Source: Acidobacteriota bacterium
GTDB taxonomy: Bacteria > Acidobacteriota > Vicinamibacteria > Vicinamibacterales > UBA8438
NCBI GenBank assembly: GCA_011523485.1
Contig: WTGR01000184.1
Location: 1-20,334, forward strand
Reading direction: 5' to 3'
DNA: 20,334 nt
Shown piece after piece: positions 1 to 7,041 of the stretch. A program made the position numbers and the translations under genes. The notes under the pieces were generated by a model. It made no database searches. It saw only the letters and a list, made by a program, of their open reading frames with translations, and was not told the DNA's origin. The first letter of the stretch is position 1; the number at the start of each line of letters is the position of its first letter.

Positions 1-286
1 GAGCCCGTGACACCCCAGCAGGCTGGATGCGCTCACGGCCGCGAAGCTCCGCTCGGGCCGTTCACGCGGCTCCGCAACGGAATCGACTCGCCGGCCGTCG
101 CGTCTTCGCCTCGAAGTGGCCCTGACTCGACGGCCGTGCGCCGACGGCCCCACCGCGCGCTCTGCTCGTGGGCCCCCTGCCCCGCGTTGAGCAGGGTCCC
201 AGGTCGACTTTGAAGCTCTGAGCGGCGCCGTTCCCCATCGTTACGGGGCTCGGATCTTCTGCGGCCAACGTGCTAGTGTCCGCGGC

Positions 287-715
287 GTGAGCTCGGAAAC
301 CGCTGCGAGACCACGACCGCTCCGCCTGACGCAGGCCCGCATCGGCGACACGCTGTACGACGCCAACAGCACCCGGGTGGAGATCGTCAACGCCTTCACG
401 ACCCTGAATCCCGAGACCGAGGTTACCGTCCGCGGGGTCGACTACCATGTCGTCGGTGCGGCGGCTCCCGACCAGTTCCGCGTGTACTCGGACGACGAGC
501 GCGGCGTCGCCCGCTGGTGGCGCGTCGAGACGCCGCAGAACCGTGACGCCGGATCAGTCTGGACGCGTCGTACCCGAGCACGGCGCCCACGTCACCTCCG
601 ACCGGTTCAAGGCCGGCCTCGCCGAGGGGCGAGCCGAATAGCTGGTCTCGACACGCGGCTCTCGATGGAGATCGCCGGCGTGCGAACCGAGATCCTTCAG
701 CGCCGGCTCCGATAA
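287..715 (+). CDS. Hypothetical protein, possibly frameshifted
   Basis: A GTG-started frame of 142 codons. Residues 20 to 88 look protein-like: alternating hydrophobic and charged residues, with segments such as DTLYDANSTRVEIVNAF and WWRVETPQNRDAG. After about nucleotide 545 the composition turns arginine- and proline-rich. The neighbouring +3 frame then reads sensibly (VTSDRFKAGLAEGRAE) to a stop at 639-641, so the original gene may have ended there and carry a one-base shift near 545-560. No family is recognised, no strong ribosome site precedes the GTG, and no partner gene is adjacent. It could equally be a chance frame in GC-rich DNA. Confidence 0.3.
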   Translation: MSSETAARPRPLRLTQARIGDTLYDANSTRVEIVNAFTTLNPETEVTVRGVDYHVVGAAAPDQFRVYSDDERGVARWWRVETPQNRDAGSVWTRRTRARRPRHLRPVQGRPRRGASRIAGLDTRLSMEIAGVRTEILQRRLR

Positions 716-1843
716 GGATTCCGACGGTGAGGTCGCCGAGGCAAATGACGGGGGCGCCGCACCAGGTCCGAGCAGGACTCCGCGAGGGGCACGGGGATCC
801 TCCTCGACGGCGGGAGCACCGACGCGATCACCGCAACCGACTGGAACAGCGGCCAACCTCGAGGACGCGCTGACTCGCGCCCCGACTTGTGGGGCAATTG
901 CGTGGGATACGTCGCGACGTCATCCGCAAGTAGTGACCAAGGGGCTCGTGGACACGGGGGACACCCGCCCGACGCCGCTCTGCGTGCCGAAGGCCCTGGT
1001 CACGCGGCTGCACGGCGTTGCGGTCACTGTGCGAGGCGCCGTACGGCGCCAGCGTGCGGCGCGGCGGCACAAAACGGCGAGCGCCGCCAGCCGCGGTTCG
1101 CTCCGGTGCGGTGGGTATCTCGGTGGCCGATGGGCCGGCGAGCTGGGCGTCCGAGGGATACCGCAGACGAGGGACGCTTGGGACCGGTGATCCCGACCGT
1201 TCGATGGCCGGCCGTCATTCCTGACGACGTAGCTGTACGGGCCCGGGCGACTCCGCCTCGGGTGTATACTGGCAGCGCCACAACACGCGGTCGCGGATCG
1301 ACGCTGACTCACGTCCGTCTGACGTCGGGTCGTCCACCCGATACAAGACCCGCCGCTCGGCGGGGAAACGGTGGGACCCTGCACTCGGACGTGAGGCGTG
1401 TTGTGGCAAACCGGCCCGGCGACCCCATCTTCGGGGCACGCCGGGTACTCCCGAGGGAGACGGAGCCATGGACGCCGCCCTGTCGAGCCCGGCCGTCCCG
1501 CGTATCGCGTACTCTGCTCGCCGGGTTGATCGCCTGCTGGCCGCCAACTCGTCGACTCGGAGCCGCCCTCGCGACCGCGCCCTCGCTGTAGCGGTGCTCC
1601 CGCCATCCGCGTCTCCGCAACACGTGCCGCCTTTCTCGTTGCCTCTGATGACCGGCGCGGTCGAGGGCGCGAGCCAGTGTCCGCACCGGTTCCGTTCCTT
1701 CCTCGGAGCAACGTCATCACGCTGCGAGTGTCGAGCCGCTGCGTCGCCCGATGGTGTGCTCCGCGATGGTCACATCCCGGCACGGCATGCCGCAGCCCGT
1801 CGAGCCGCCACGTCGCGCAGCCCGTCGAGGAGTTCACGCTGAT
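716..1843. other. Gene-poor stretch before the chaperone operon
   Basis: No convincing gene is seen on either strand, apart from the protease scrap annotated separately at 900-1030. Several long open frames exist, including one of 481 codons on the minus strand that runs into the GrpE-like gene. All are arginine/proline-rich and look like GC-driven shadows. The promoter of the chaperone operon presumably lies in the last few hundred bases, but I cannot point to a clear -35/-10 pair. Confidence 0.5.
900..1030 (+). pseudogene. Fragment of a retropepsin-like (clan AA) aspartic protease
   Basis: The frame around 927-1013 reads VVTKGLVDTGDTRPTPLC followed by VPKALVTRL. This matches the active-site segment of small bacterial retropepsin-like proteases, in which a hydrophobic-hydrophobic-DTG-A/D motif is followed by a short strand and a LP..LV.RLGL segment. 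The sequence degenerates on both sides, leaving only about 30 recognisable residues. The same segment occurs on the minus strand at about 19683-19765 with high nucleotide identity, so these are two relics of one gene family. The DTG triad is intact here, but without a flap or second half the piece cannot be a working enzyme. Confidence 0.5.
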
Positions 1844-2434
1844 ATGGCTGACGACCACCACGAGGCAGAACACGACGCGACCGAGGGCGACGAGCGCTCC
1901 GAAGCGTCGCCCGCGCACGCCGATATTGCATCCAGAATCGACGACGCTGTCGACCGAATCCTCGCGGCGTTCGAGGAGAAGCTGAAGTACGACGCCGCGA
2001 AGCAGCAGACCGTGGACCGGCTCTACTCGGAACTGCAGGGGCACCGCAGCGGGCTCGTTGCACAGGCGGCCCGTCCGTTCATCTTCGGCATGATCCGCCA
2101 CCACGCCGAGATCGGCAAGCTCCTCGCGGCAGTCCGCGACGCGCCTGCCGACGCGACGTCGCCGGCCAAGTTCTGTCAACTCCTCGAGAGCCTGCAGGAG
2201 GACGTCGAGGAGGTGCTCGGTGAGAACGGCGTCGCCGCCTACCGCGCCGGAGTCTCGGACCCGTTCGACCCGGTGCGCCAGACAGTGGTGGGAAGAGCCA
2301 TGCCGACGACCGAAGAAGACCGCTCCGGCACCGTTGCCGCGTGCCTCGGCCCGGGCTTCGAACACGACGGCAGGATTCTCGTCAAGGCCCGCGTGACCGC
2401 CTACAGATTCGACCCGCCGTCGCCCGACTCCTGA
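1844..2434 (+). CDS. GrpE-like nucleotide exchange factor for Hsp70
   Basis: A 196-residue protein. In the cytoplasm GrpE proteins dimerise and drive ADP release from Hsp70. Visible features are an acidic, disordered N-terminus (residues 1-25) and a long amphipathic helix (about 28-70) containing the GrpE-type segment DRLYSELQGHRSGLVAQAAR. Next comes FIFGMIRHHAEIGKLL, the usual position of the four-helix-bundle part, and a compact C-terminal region ending in a beta-like stretch (GRILVKARVTAYRFDPP) where the GrpE beta-wing lies. The ATG at 1844 is chosen because a GAGGAG-like ribosome site sits at 1827-1832 and the upstream residues are low-complexity. It lies 50 bp before the Hsp70 gene on the same strand, the expected partner. 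It belongs to a divergent GrpE branch, not housekeeping GrpE, so no symbol is given. Confidence 0.8.
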   Translation: MADDHHEAEHDATEGDERSEASPAHADIASRIDDAVDRILAAFEEKLKYDAAKQQTVDRLYSELQGHRSGLVAQAARPFIFGMIRHHAEIGKLLAAVRDAPADATSPAKFCQLLESLQEDVEEVLGENGVAAYRAGVSDPFDPVRQTVVGRAMPTTEEDRSGTVAACLGPGFEHDGRILVKARVTAYRFDPPSPDS

Positions 2435-2484
2435 TCGGCGGCGCGGCCGCTACTCATCGGATATCGAACCGGAGGAGACGACGG

Positions 2485-2844
2485 ATGGCGAGCAACGACC
2501 AGAAGAACCGCATCTTCGGAATCGACCTGGGCACCACGTATTCCTGCATCGCGTACGTCAACGACGTGGGCAAGACGGAGGTCGTCCCCAACAGCGACGG
2601 CGACCTCACCACGCCTTCGGTGGTCTATTTCGAGGATTCCCACAACGTCGTCGTCGGCAAGACGGCCAAGGAGGAGCTGAAGACGAGTCCGGAGCGGGTC
2701 ATCTCCCTGGTCAACAGAAGCATGGGCGGTAGGGTCGAGAGCTGGCGCGCCGCCGGTAGGGGGCCGGTGGATGCTCCGTCGCTTTCGCTCCGGGCCGCAG
2801 TCCGGCTCCCGTGGACACGTTTCCAGCTCCCGCCTCGTCAGTAG
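2485..2844 (+). pseudogene. Hsp70 (DnaK-like) 5' part, cut off by antisense group II intron
   Basis: The ATG at 2485 follows a strong GGAGGAG ribosome site (2471-2477). Residues 10-20 (IFGIDLGTTYS) are the phosphate-1 loop of the Hsp70 ATPase domain, followed by the usual VPNSDGDLTTPSVVYF strand and VVVGKTAKEEL. Native sequence ends in VNRSMG at nucleotide 2727 plus the first base of codon 82 (2728). From 2729 the frame runs into intron sequence and stops at 2842-2844, giving about 120 residues, the last 38 foreign. The intron lies on the opposite strand to the gene, so it cannot be removed from the Hsp70 mRNA by splicing. The fragment lacks most of the nucleotide-binding domain and cannot act as a chaperone alone. 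The 3' part resumes at 5539. Confidence 0.9.
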
Positions 2845-2951
2845 GGTCGGGAGCTGGCGCGCCGCCGGTAGGGGCCGGTGGATGCTCCGGCGCTTTCGCG
2901 CCGGGCCGCAGTCCGGCTCCCGTGGGCACGTCTCCAGCTCCCGCCTCGTCA
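2729..2951 (-). repeat. Tandem 111/112-nt repeat: the 3' (domain VI) segments of introns A and B
   Basis: Copy 1 (2729-2840) and copy 2 (2841-2951) differ by five substitutions and one indel. They look like a simple tandem duplication but are the 3' end segments of introns A and B, brought side by side by nesting. Each forms a long stem in RNA: GGGAGCTGG pairs with CCAGCTCCC at the base (a G-to-A change, GAGAGC on the plus strand, weakens the outer pairs in A). The hairpin at the tip is a perfect seven-pair stem closed by GAAA in B. In A the two middle pairs have become adjacent G/A oppositions. The probable branch-point adenosine is the A seven nucleotides from the 3' end (GACCCTAC). Confidence 0.85.
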
Positions 2952-2983
2952 AACCCAGCATGCCGCTTTACGGCACTGGGCTT
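2952..2983 (-). ncRNA. Domain V of group II intron B
   Basis: On the minus strand the RNA folds as AGCCCAG paired with CUGGGUU, then UGCCG paired with CGGCA, with a two-nucleotide UG bulge on the 3' side and a terminal loop UAAAG. The AGC triad at the 5' base and the two-base 3' bulge are the catalytic hallmarks of domain V. It runs directly into the domain VI segment without interruption, which shows what the corresponding junction in intron A looked like before insertion. Confidence 0.88.
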
Positions 2984-3006
2984 TCCTGTTGGCTTCGTCC
3001 CAAGGT

Positions 3007-3153
3007 TTATGTGACCGTTCGAGCCGGGAGCGCTTTCGACAGGTCGCCCCGCCTACTCCACCTCTTCCGGCTGAACCCCAGTCGCCTGGAGCAGCCTTCC
3101 CCTCGAGATAAAGTCTCCTTCTCAGGTCTTGCACCGCTGGACGTCTTTATCAT
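3007..3153 (-). pseudogene. Deletion relic of the reverse transcriptase ORF in intron B
   Basis: The start codon context at 3153 is the same as that of the intact protein in intron A, and the relic begins MIKTSSG where A has MTKTSIG. After about 18 out-of-frame residues it reads RKRWSRR and ends KALPARTVT, matching the C-terminus of A (QRWSRR, then KALPA). About 390 codons containing the whole polymerase core are gone. The remaining 48-codon frame is a deletion scar with no expected function. It shows that B descends from an ORF-bearing copy. Confidence 0.8.
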
Positions 3154-3445
3154 CCCGTCCTTGCCTTCCGTGTTGTCGGAGACCCGCCAACAGCAGGGCG
3201 CCTTCGCTCCACGGGCATTACCCCGCCTCCACGCTACTACTCGCCCATCCGCCACCCTCTCGCCTTCGGCCCACTTCCCGGTGTTGCCGGTTATAGGGCC
3301 TACCTTGCTCCGGTGATTTCGCACCGGGGCGAGGAGGGCTTCTCCAGTTGCTCGGCCCGTCCTTGTCATCGTGCTGCCGCTATCACCCCGCCGAAGTGGG
3401 TCCGCCGTCTCAATCAGTTTTCGGCTGCCCATGCTGCCTTCGCCC

Positions 3446-3452
3446 CCGGGTT
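3446..3452 (-). other. Candidate exon-binding site 1 (EBS1) of intron B
   Basis: Minus-strand AACCCGG lies in domain I of intron B at the place where the otherwise near-identical copies A and B differ. It pairs over seven positions, one of them a G-U wobble, with CUGGGUU, the seven bases immediately upstream of B's insertion point (the 3' strand of A's domain V). A candidate EBS2, GUGU at 3473-3476, can pair with GCAC further upstream in the same target. Confidence 0.7.
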
Positions 3453-3663
3453 GCGGGCTCGGCCTTCGGAATACACTGTCGAGGCCACCTGTGCGTTCAC
3501 TTGCGTTACGGCCCGATGACTCGCAATCTCCCCAAGGGAGACCTTGTCGATAGGCTTCAGAAATTCGGTTTCCCTCCTCCCTGCTATCCAAGCTACGGGG
3601 CTCCTGACTCTTACCCCGGCGGGACTGTCTCCCGCTGAACAGACCAGCCTTCGCTGGACACAC

Positions 3664-3695
3664 AACCCAGCGTGCCGATTTCCGGCACTGGGCTT
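3664..3695 (-). ncRNA. Domain V of group II intron A (insertion target of intron B)
   Basis: On the minus strand AGCCCAG pairs with CUGGGUU and UGCCG with CGGCA, with a two-nucleotide CG bulge and a GAAAU loop. The AGC triad and bulge are as in functional domain V hairpins. Its last bases, GGGTT, abut the first base of intron B (GTGTG at 3663), so B sits at the boundary between domain V and the domain V-VI linker of A. Confidence 0.88.
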
Positions 3696-3730
3696 TCCTG
3701 TTGCCTTCGTCGCAAGGGTTATGCGGCCGT

Positions 3731-5026
3731 TCAGGCCGGGAGTGCTTTCGGCCGGTAGACGACCTGGTACTGTGAGAACAGCCCGAGCCGCGCATACAGC
3801 CACCGCCTACTCCACCTCTGCCAGCCGAAACCCGGGCGACCGCGCTGGTGCATCAAGTGTCGCCTCACCTTCTTCTCGACCCAGTCCTTCACGTAACCGA
3901 AGCAGCGGCTCGACTGTCCTATGCGGAAGTAGTTCGTCCAACCGCGCAGGATGGGGTTGATGAGCCGAACGACCCTCTCAACCGGTTGCGAGCGGTGCCG
4001 GCGAAACACCTCCTTGAGCCGACCGAGGAGGTTGGTGCGCGCCTTGGTTTTGGGCACACATGCAACTCCCCACTTGCCTCGCCGCGTTCTGGTGCGGCGA
4101 ATGTCGAACCCGAGGAAGGTGAAGCTGCCGCCATCCGCGAGATTCACGCGGCGCGTCTTGTCACGATTGAGTTCCACATCGAGTTTGGCCAATTCTTCCA
4201 GAAGCCGCGTGTATACGGCCTTTTCGAGCCACCGCCACCGGCGGTAACCGTCAACCAGGATCACCAGATCATCGGCGAAGCGAGCATACTCGATGTAGTA
4301 GTAGCGTCCCTGTCGGGTGACCTCTTTCGCCCGCTCCAGCATCTTGTCTACCTCGTTGAGATAGAGATTACTAAGCAACGGTGAAATTACCCCACCCTGG
4401 GGAACGCCCCGCTTGCCGCCGGCCTTGAGGATGAGCTTCAGCAGTCGAAGAACCTCGTCGTCATTCACGCGGGCCGCCACTTTTCCAAGCAGGATGTCGT
4501 GTCGAACCGTGTCGAAGTACGACGCCAAATCCACGTCTATCACCGTGGTCTTGTTCTTGACGACTGCGGTCGTCACCCGGTGCACCGCCTGATGGGCCGT
4601 GCGTTGGGGCCGGTACCCATATGAACCTTCCTGAAAGTCGGCCTCGAAGACAGGCTCCAGTATCAGCTTCAGCGCCCCCTGTACCACGCGGTCCCGGATG
4701 GTGGGAATTCCGAGGATGCGGACCTTGCCCTCATCCTTTGGTATCTCCACTTGCCGGTTCCCCGAGGGCCGGTAGGTCCGGGAAACCAGTTCGTCACGGA
4801 TGCCCGCCAGGAACGTCTCCAGGCCGGCATCCTCGATTGCCGCGAACGTCACACCGTCAATGCCCGCGGCACCGCCGTTGCGTCGCGCCATCTCGTAAGC
4901 CTCCCGGAGTGTCTCCGGTTTGCACACATGGACGTACAGCCCCCAGAAGCGCCAGTCCGGGTCAGCCTTCGCCTTGCGATATATTCTCCTTCTCAGGTCC
5001 TGCAAACCGATGGACGTCTTTGTCAT
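3731..5026 (-). CDS. ltrA: Group II intron reverse transcriptase/maturase
   Basis: A 431-residue intron-encoded protein that binds its intron RNA, helps it splice and copies it into DNA at the target. The reverse transcriptase blocks are visible: GIDGVT near 55, RPLGIP-like RILGIPTIRDRVVQ near 103-116, the first catalytic aspartate in VIDVDLASYFD (D166), GVPQGGVISPLLSNL near 208-221, and the active-site box YARFADDLVI with FADD at 250-253. The maturase (X) domain follows, with LINPILRGWTNYFR near 350-365. The protein ends at KALPA without an HNH endonuclease domain, so insertion would rely on a nicked or replicating target. The ATG at 5026 has AAGGA upstream. The frame is intact and all catalytic residues are present, so the protein may be active. 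It could also mobilise the ORF-less intron B. Confidence 0.96.
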   Translation of the reverse strand: MTKTSIGLQDLRRRIYRKAKADPDWRFWGLYVHVCKPETLREAYEMARRNGGAAGIDGVTFAAIEDAGLETFLAGIRDELVSRTYRPSGNRQVEIPKDEGKVRILGIPTIRDRVVQGALKLILEPVFEADFQEGSYGYRPQRTAHQAVHRVTTAVVKNKTTVIDVDLASYFDTVRHDILLGKVAARVNDDEVLRLLKLILKAGGKRGVPQGGVISPLLSNLYLNEVDKMLERAKEVTRQGRYYYIEYARFADDLVILVDGYRRWRWLEKAVYTRLLEELAKLDVELNRDKTRRVNLADGGSFTFLGFDIRRTRTRRGKWGVACVPKTKARTNLLGRLKEVFRRHRSQPVERVVRLINPILRGWTNYFRIGQSSRCFGYVKDWVEKKVRRHLMHQRGRPGFGWQRWSRRWLYARLGLFSQYQVVYRPKALPA

Positions 5027-5316
5027 CCCGTCCTTGCCTCCCGTGTTGTCGGAGAATCGTCAACAGCAGGGCGCCTTCGCTCCGCGGGCATTGCCCCGCT
5101 TCCGCGCTACTACACGCCCCTCCGCCACCCTCTCGCCTTCGGTTCACTTCCCGGTGTCGCCGGTTATAGAACCTACCTTGCTCCGACGATTTCGCGCCGG
5201 GGCGAGGAGGGCTTCTCCAGTTGCTCGGCCCGTCCTTGTCATCGTGCCGCCGCTGCCACCCCGCCGAAGTGGGTCGGCCGTCTCAATCAGGCTTCGACCA
5301 CCCATGCTGCCTTCGC

Positions 5317-5325
5317 CGTCCGGTT
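5317..5325 (-). other. Candidate exon-binding site 1 (EBS1) of intron A
   Basis: Minus-strand AACCGGACG lies in domain I of intron A at the position equivalent to the EBS1 of B. It pairs at eight of nine positions with CGUCCGGCU, the bases immediately upstream of the A insertion point in the Hsp70 gene (5547-5539 on the minus strand). A candidate EBS2, GUGCG at 5351-5347, is complementary to CGCAC just upstream in the exon. Confidence 0.7.
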
Positions 5326-5538
5326 GAGGGCTCGGCCTTCGGAATACGCACTCTCGAGGCCACTTGCGCGTTCATTTGCATTGCGGCCCGATGACTCGCG
5401 GTCTCCCCAAGGGAGACTTTGTCGATAGGCTTCAGAAATTCGGTTTCCCTCCTCCCTGCTATCCAAGCTACGGGGTTCCTGATTGTTGCCCCGGCGGGAC
5501 TGTCTCCCGCTGAACAGGCCAGCCTTCGCTGGACACAC

Positions 5539-6989
5539 AGCCGGACGTGCGGTTCTCCGGAGTCGCCGACTCCCCGCTGTCGCCGCAGGAGGTCTCGGCG
5601 CACATTCTGCGGAAGCTGGTCAAGGACGCGCAGGACTACACCCGGCAGGAGGAACCGATCAAGGACGTCGTCATCACCTGCCCCGCCTACTTCGGCTTCT
5701 CGCAGAAGGAGGCCACTCGCCAGGCCGGCGAGCTCGCCGGCCTGAACGTGCGGTACGTGATACCCGAACCGACGGCCGCCGCCATCTTCTACGGCATGGC
5801 CGAGGACACCTCCCGCGACCAGACGGTGCTCGTGTACGACCTCGGCGGCGGCACGTTCGACGTCACCGTCATCGAAGTCAACGCGGGCAACATCGAGGTG
5901 ATCTGCGTCGACGGCGACCACAACCTGGGCGGCGCCAACTGGGACGAGGACGTCGCCACCTGGCTTGCCGAGAAGTTCTCGGAAGAGCACGGCACGAAGT
6001 CGGGCGAGCTGATGGACTCGGACGAGACGTGGCAAGAGCTGCTCTACCTCGCGGAAACAGCCAAGCGATCACTGAGCTCCAAGACGAAACACTCGATCCG
6101 GGTGACGTACGGCACGGATCGTTCACGAATAGAGATGACCCGCGAGGACTTCGACACGATTACGAACGCCCGCCTCGAGAACACCATCATGCTCACGAGG
6201 AACGTCCTCGACAAGGCGAAAGCGAAGGGCCGGCACAGGGTCGACAAGATACTGCTGGTGGGCGGCTCGACCTACATGCCGCAGGTCCAGGAACGCCTGG
6301 AGAAGGAGTTTCCCTCCATCACCGACATCGGCCTGCTCGACCCCAACCAGGCCGTGGCCAAGGGGGCGGCGGTGTTCGGCTACAAGTGCTACCTCGACGA
6401 CGAAGTGATGAAGAAAGTGGCGGAGCAGACCGGCAGGGACACCTCGGGCGAGACCGCTGACGCGATTCCCGACGCGGTGCGGCAACGCGCCGAGGCGAGC
6501 GTCGCACTCGACCAGGGGCTGCAACTCACGCAGATGCAGAGCCTGACCCGCAAGACGATCCAGAACGTCACCTCGAAGAGCTTCGGCGTCGTAGCGGTGG
6601 ACGCGGCCGGCAGGGAGCACGTCGCCAACCTGATCGTCGTGGACGCGAAAGTCCCGGCCGACGTCACGGAGAAGTTCAGCACGGTAGCCGAGGGCCAGAC
6701 CAGCGTCAACGTGCGTCTCATGGAGAACATCGTGCGCCAGACCGGCTACGTCGACCTCGACGCGTCCGCGGAGATCGGCAACGCGGAGCTGCGATTCTCC
6801 CGGCCTCTGCCCAAGGGGTCCCCGCTCGAGTTCCGTTTCGCTCTGTCGGAAGACGGGCTCCTCTCGGTGCACGCGACGGACTTGACGACCGGAGGGGAGG
6901 TCGACATCCGGATCGAGACCGCCGCGATCCTGACGGCGGACGAGATCGAGAAGAAGAAGGCCCGGAGCACGGCCATCACGGTGACATGA
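5539..6989 (+). pseudogene. Hsp70 (DnaK-like) 3' part, severed from its start by the intron
   Basis: Resumes codon 82 (G+AG) after the intron and continues PDVRFSGVADSPLSPQEVSA. Joined to 2485-2728 it gives a 564-residue Hsp70. The region has the ADP-binding loop VYDLGGGTFDVTV (DLGGGT at 182-187 of the joined protein), the EPTAAAIFYG connector, the adenosine motif LLVGGSTYMPQVQERL (about 320-335) and a beta-sandwich substrate domain. It ends at AITVT soon after that domain, so the helical lid is essentially missing, as in several short bacterial Hsp70 paralogues. Alone it could start only at an internal GTG (5547) and would lack the phosphate-1 loop, so no ATPase activity is expected. The reading frame is otherwise undamaged, suggesting the insertion is recent. 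The J-like/TonB gene starts 52 bp after its stop. Confidence 0.9.
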
Positions 6990-7041
6990 GTCAACCGGCC
7001 GGGACCCAGGGCTGTCTGAACTTGCGCTCGAGGTGCAACAG

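Larger units (their letters stand above)
2841..3663 (-). mobile_element. Group II intron B (inner, ORF-deleted copy) nested in intron A
   Basis: An 823-nt intron of the same family as A. It starts GTGTGTCC at 3663 and ends CCCTAC at 2841 (minus strand). Its 5' region (3663 to about 3150) aligns almost base for base with that of A (5538 to about 5025). About 1.1 kb of the reverse transcriptase ORF is then missing, and the intron resumes with the tail of the ORF, domain V (2983-2952) and domain VI (2951-2841). Insertion is exactly between GCTGGGTT, the 3' strand of A's domain V, and TGACGAGG, the start of A's 3' segment. The undivided junction is seen intact in B itself at 2951/2952, which proves the nesting. 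Lacking its own protein, B would need the reverse transcriptase of A or a relative in trans. Confidence 0.92.
2729..5538 (-). mobile_element. Group II intron A (outer intron of a twintron), antisense in the Hsp70 gene
   Basis: Read on the minus strand, the element begins GTGTGTCC at 5538, fitting the group II 5' consensus GUGYG, and ends CCCTAC at 2729, fitting the terminal AY. It contains a structured 5' region (domains I-III), a reverse transcriptase ORF in domain IV (5026-3731), a textbook domain V (3695-3664) and a 3' domain VI segment (2840-2729). The last two are separated by the nested intron B (3663-2841). Total length is 2810 nt, or 1987 nt without B. Joining 2728 to 5539 restores the Hsp70 reading frame with codon GAG and no target duplication, as expected of retrohoming. 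The host gene is in the opposite orientation, so the intron disrupts it. Splicing could only occur in minus-strand transcripts. Confidence 0.93.

Noticed and set aside
1215..1420. Minus-strand segment with RRVLYRVDD, reminiscent of RelE/ParE toxins
   Set aside because: Only one strand-like motif fits. The expected following strands and the C-terminal H-R motif are absent, and there is no antitoxin partner.
920..2365. Long minus-strand open frame of 481 codons
   Set aside because: It overlaps the GrpE-like gene, is Arg/Pro/Ser-rich and has no recognisable motif. It is a typical GC-driven shadow frame.
2729..2951. Simple tandem duplication or minisatellite
   Set aside because: The two copies are the 3' segments of two different introns placed side by side by nesting; the junction sequences account for every base.
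2729..5538. Hsp70 gene repaired by splicing of the intron from its own mRNA
   Set aside because: All intron hallmarks (GTGTG start, reverse transcriptase, domain V, AC end) lie on the minus strand while Hsp70 is on the plus strand, so the Hsp70 message carries only the intron complement.
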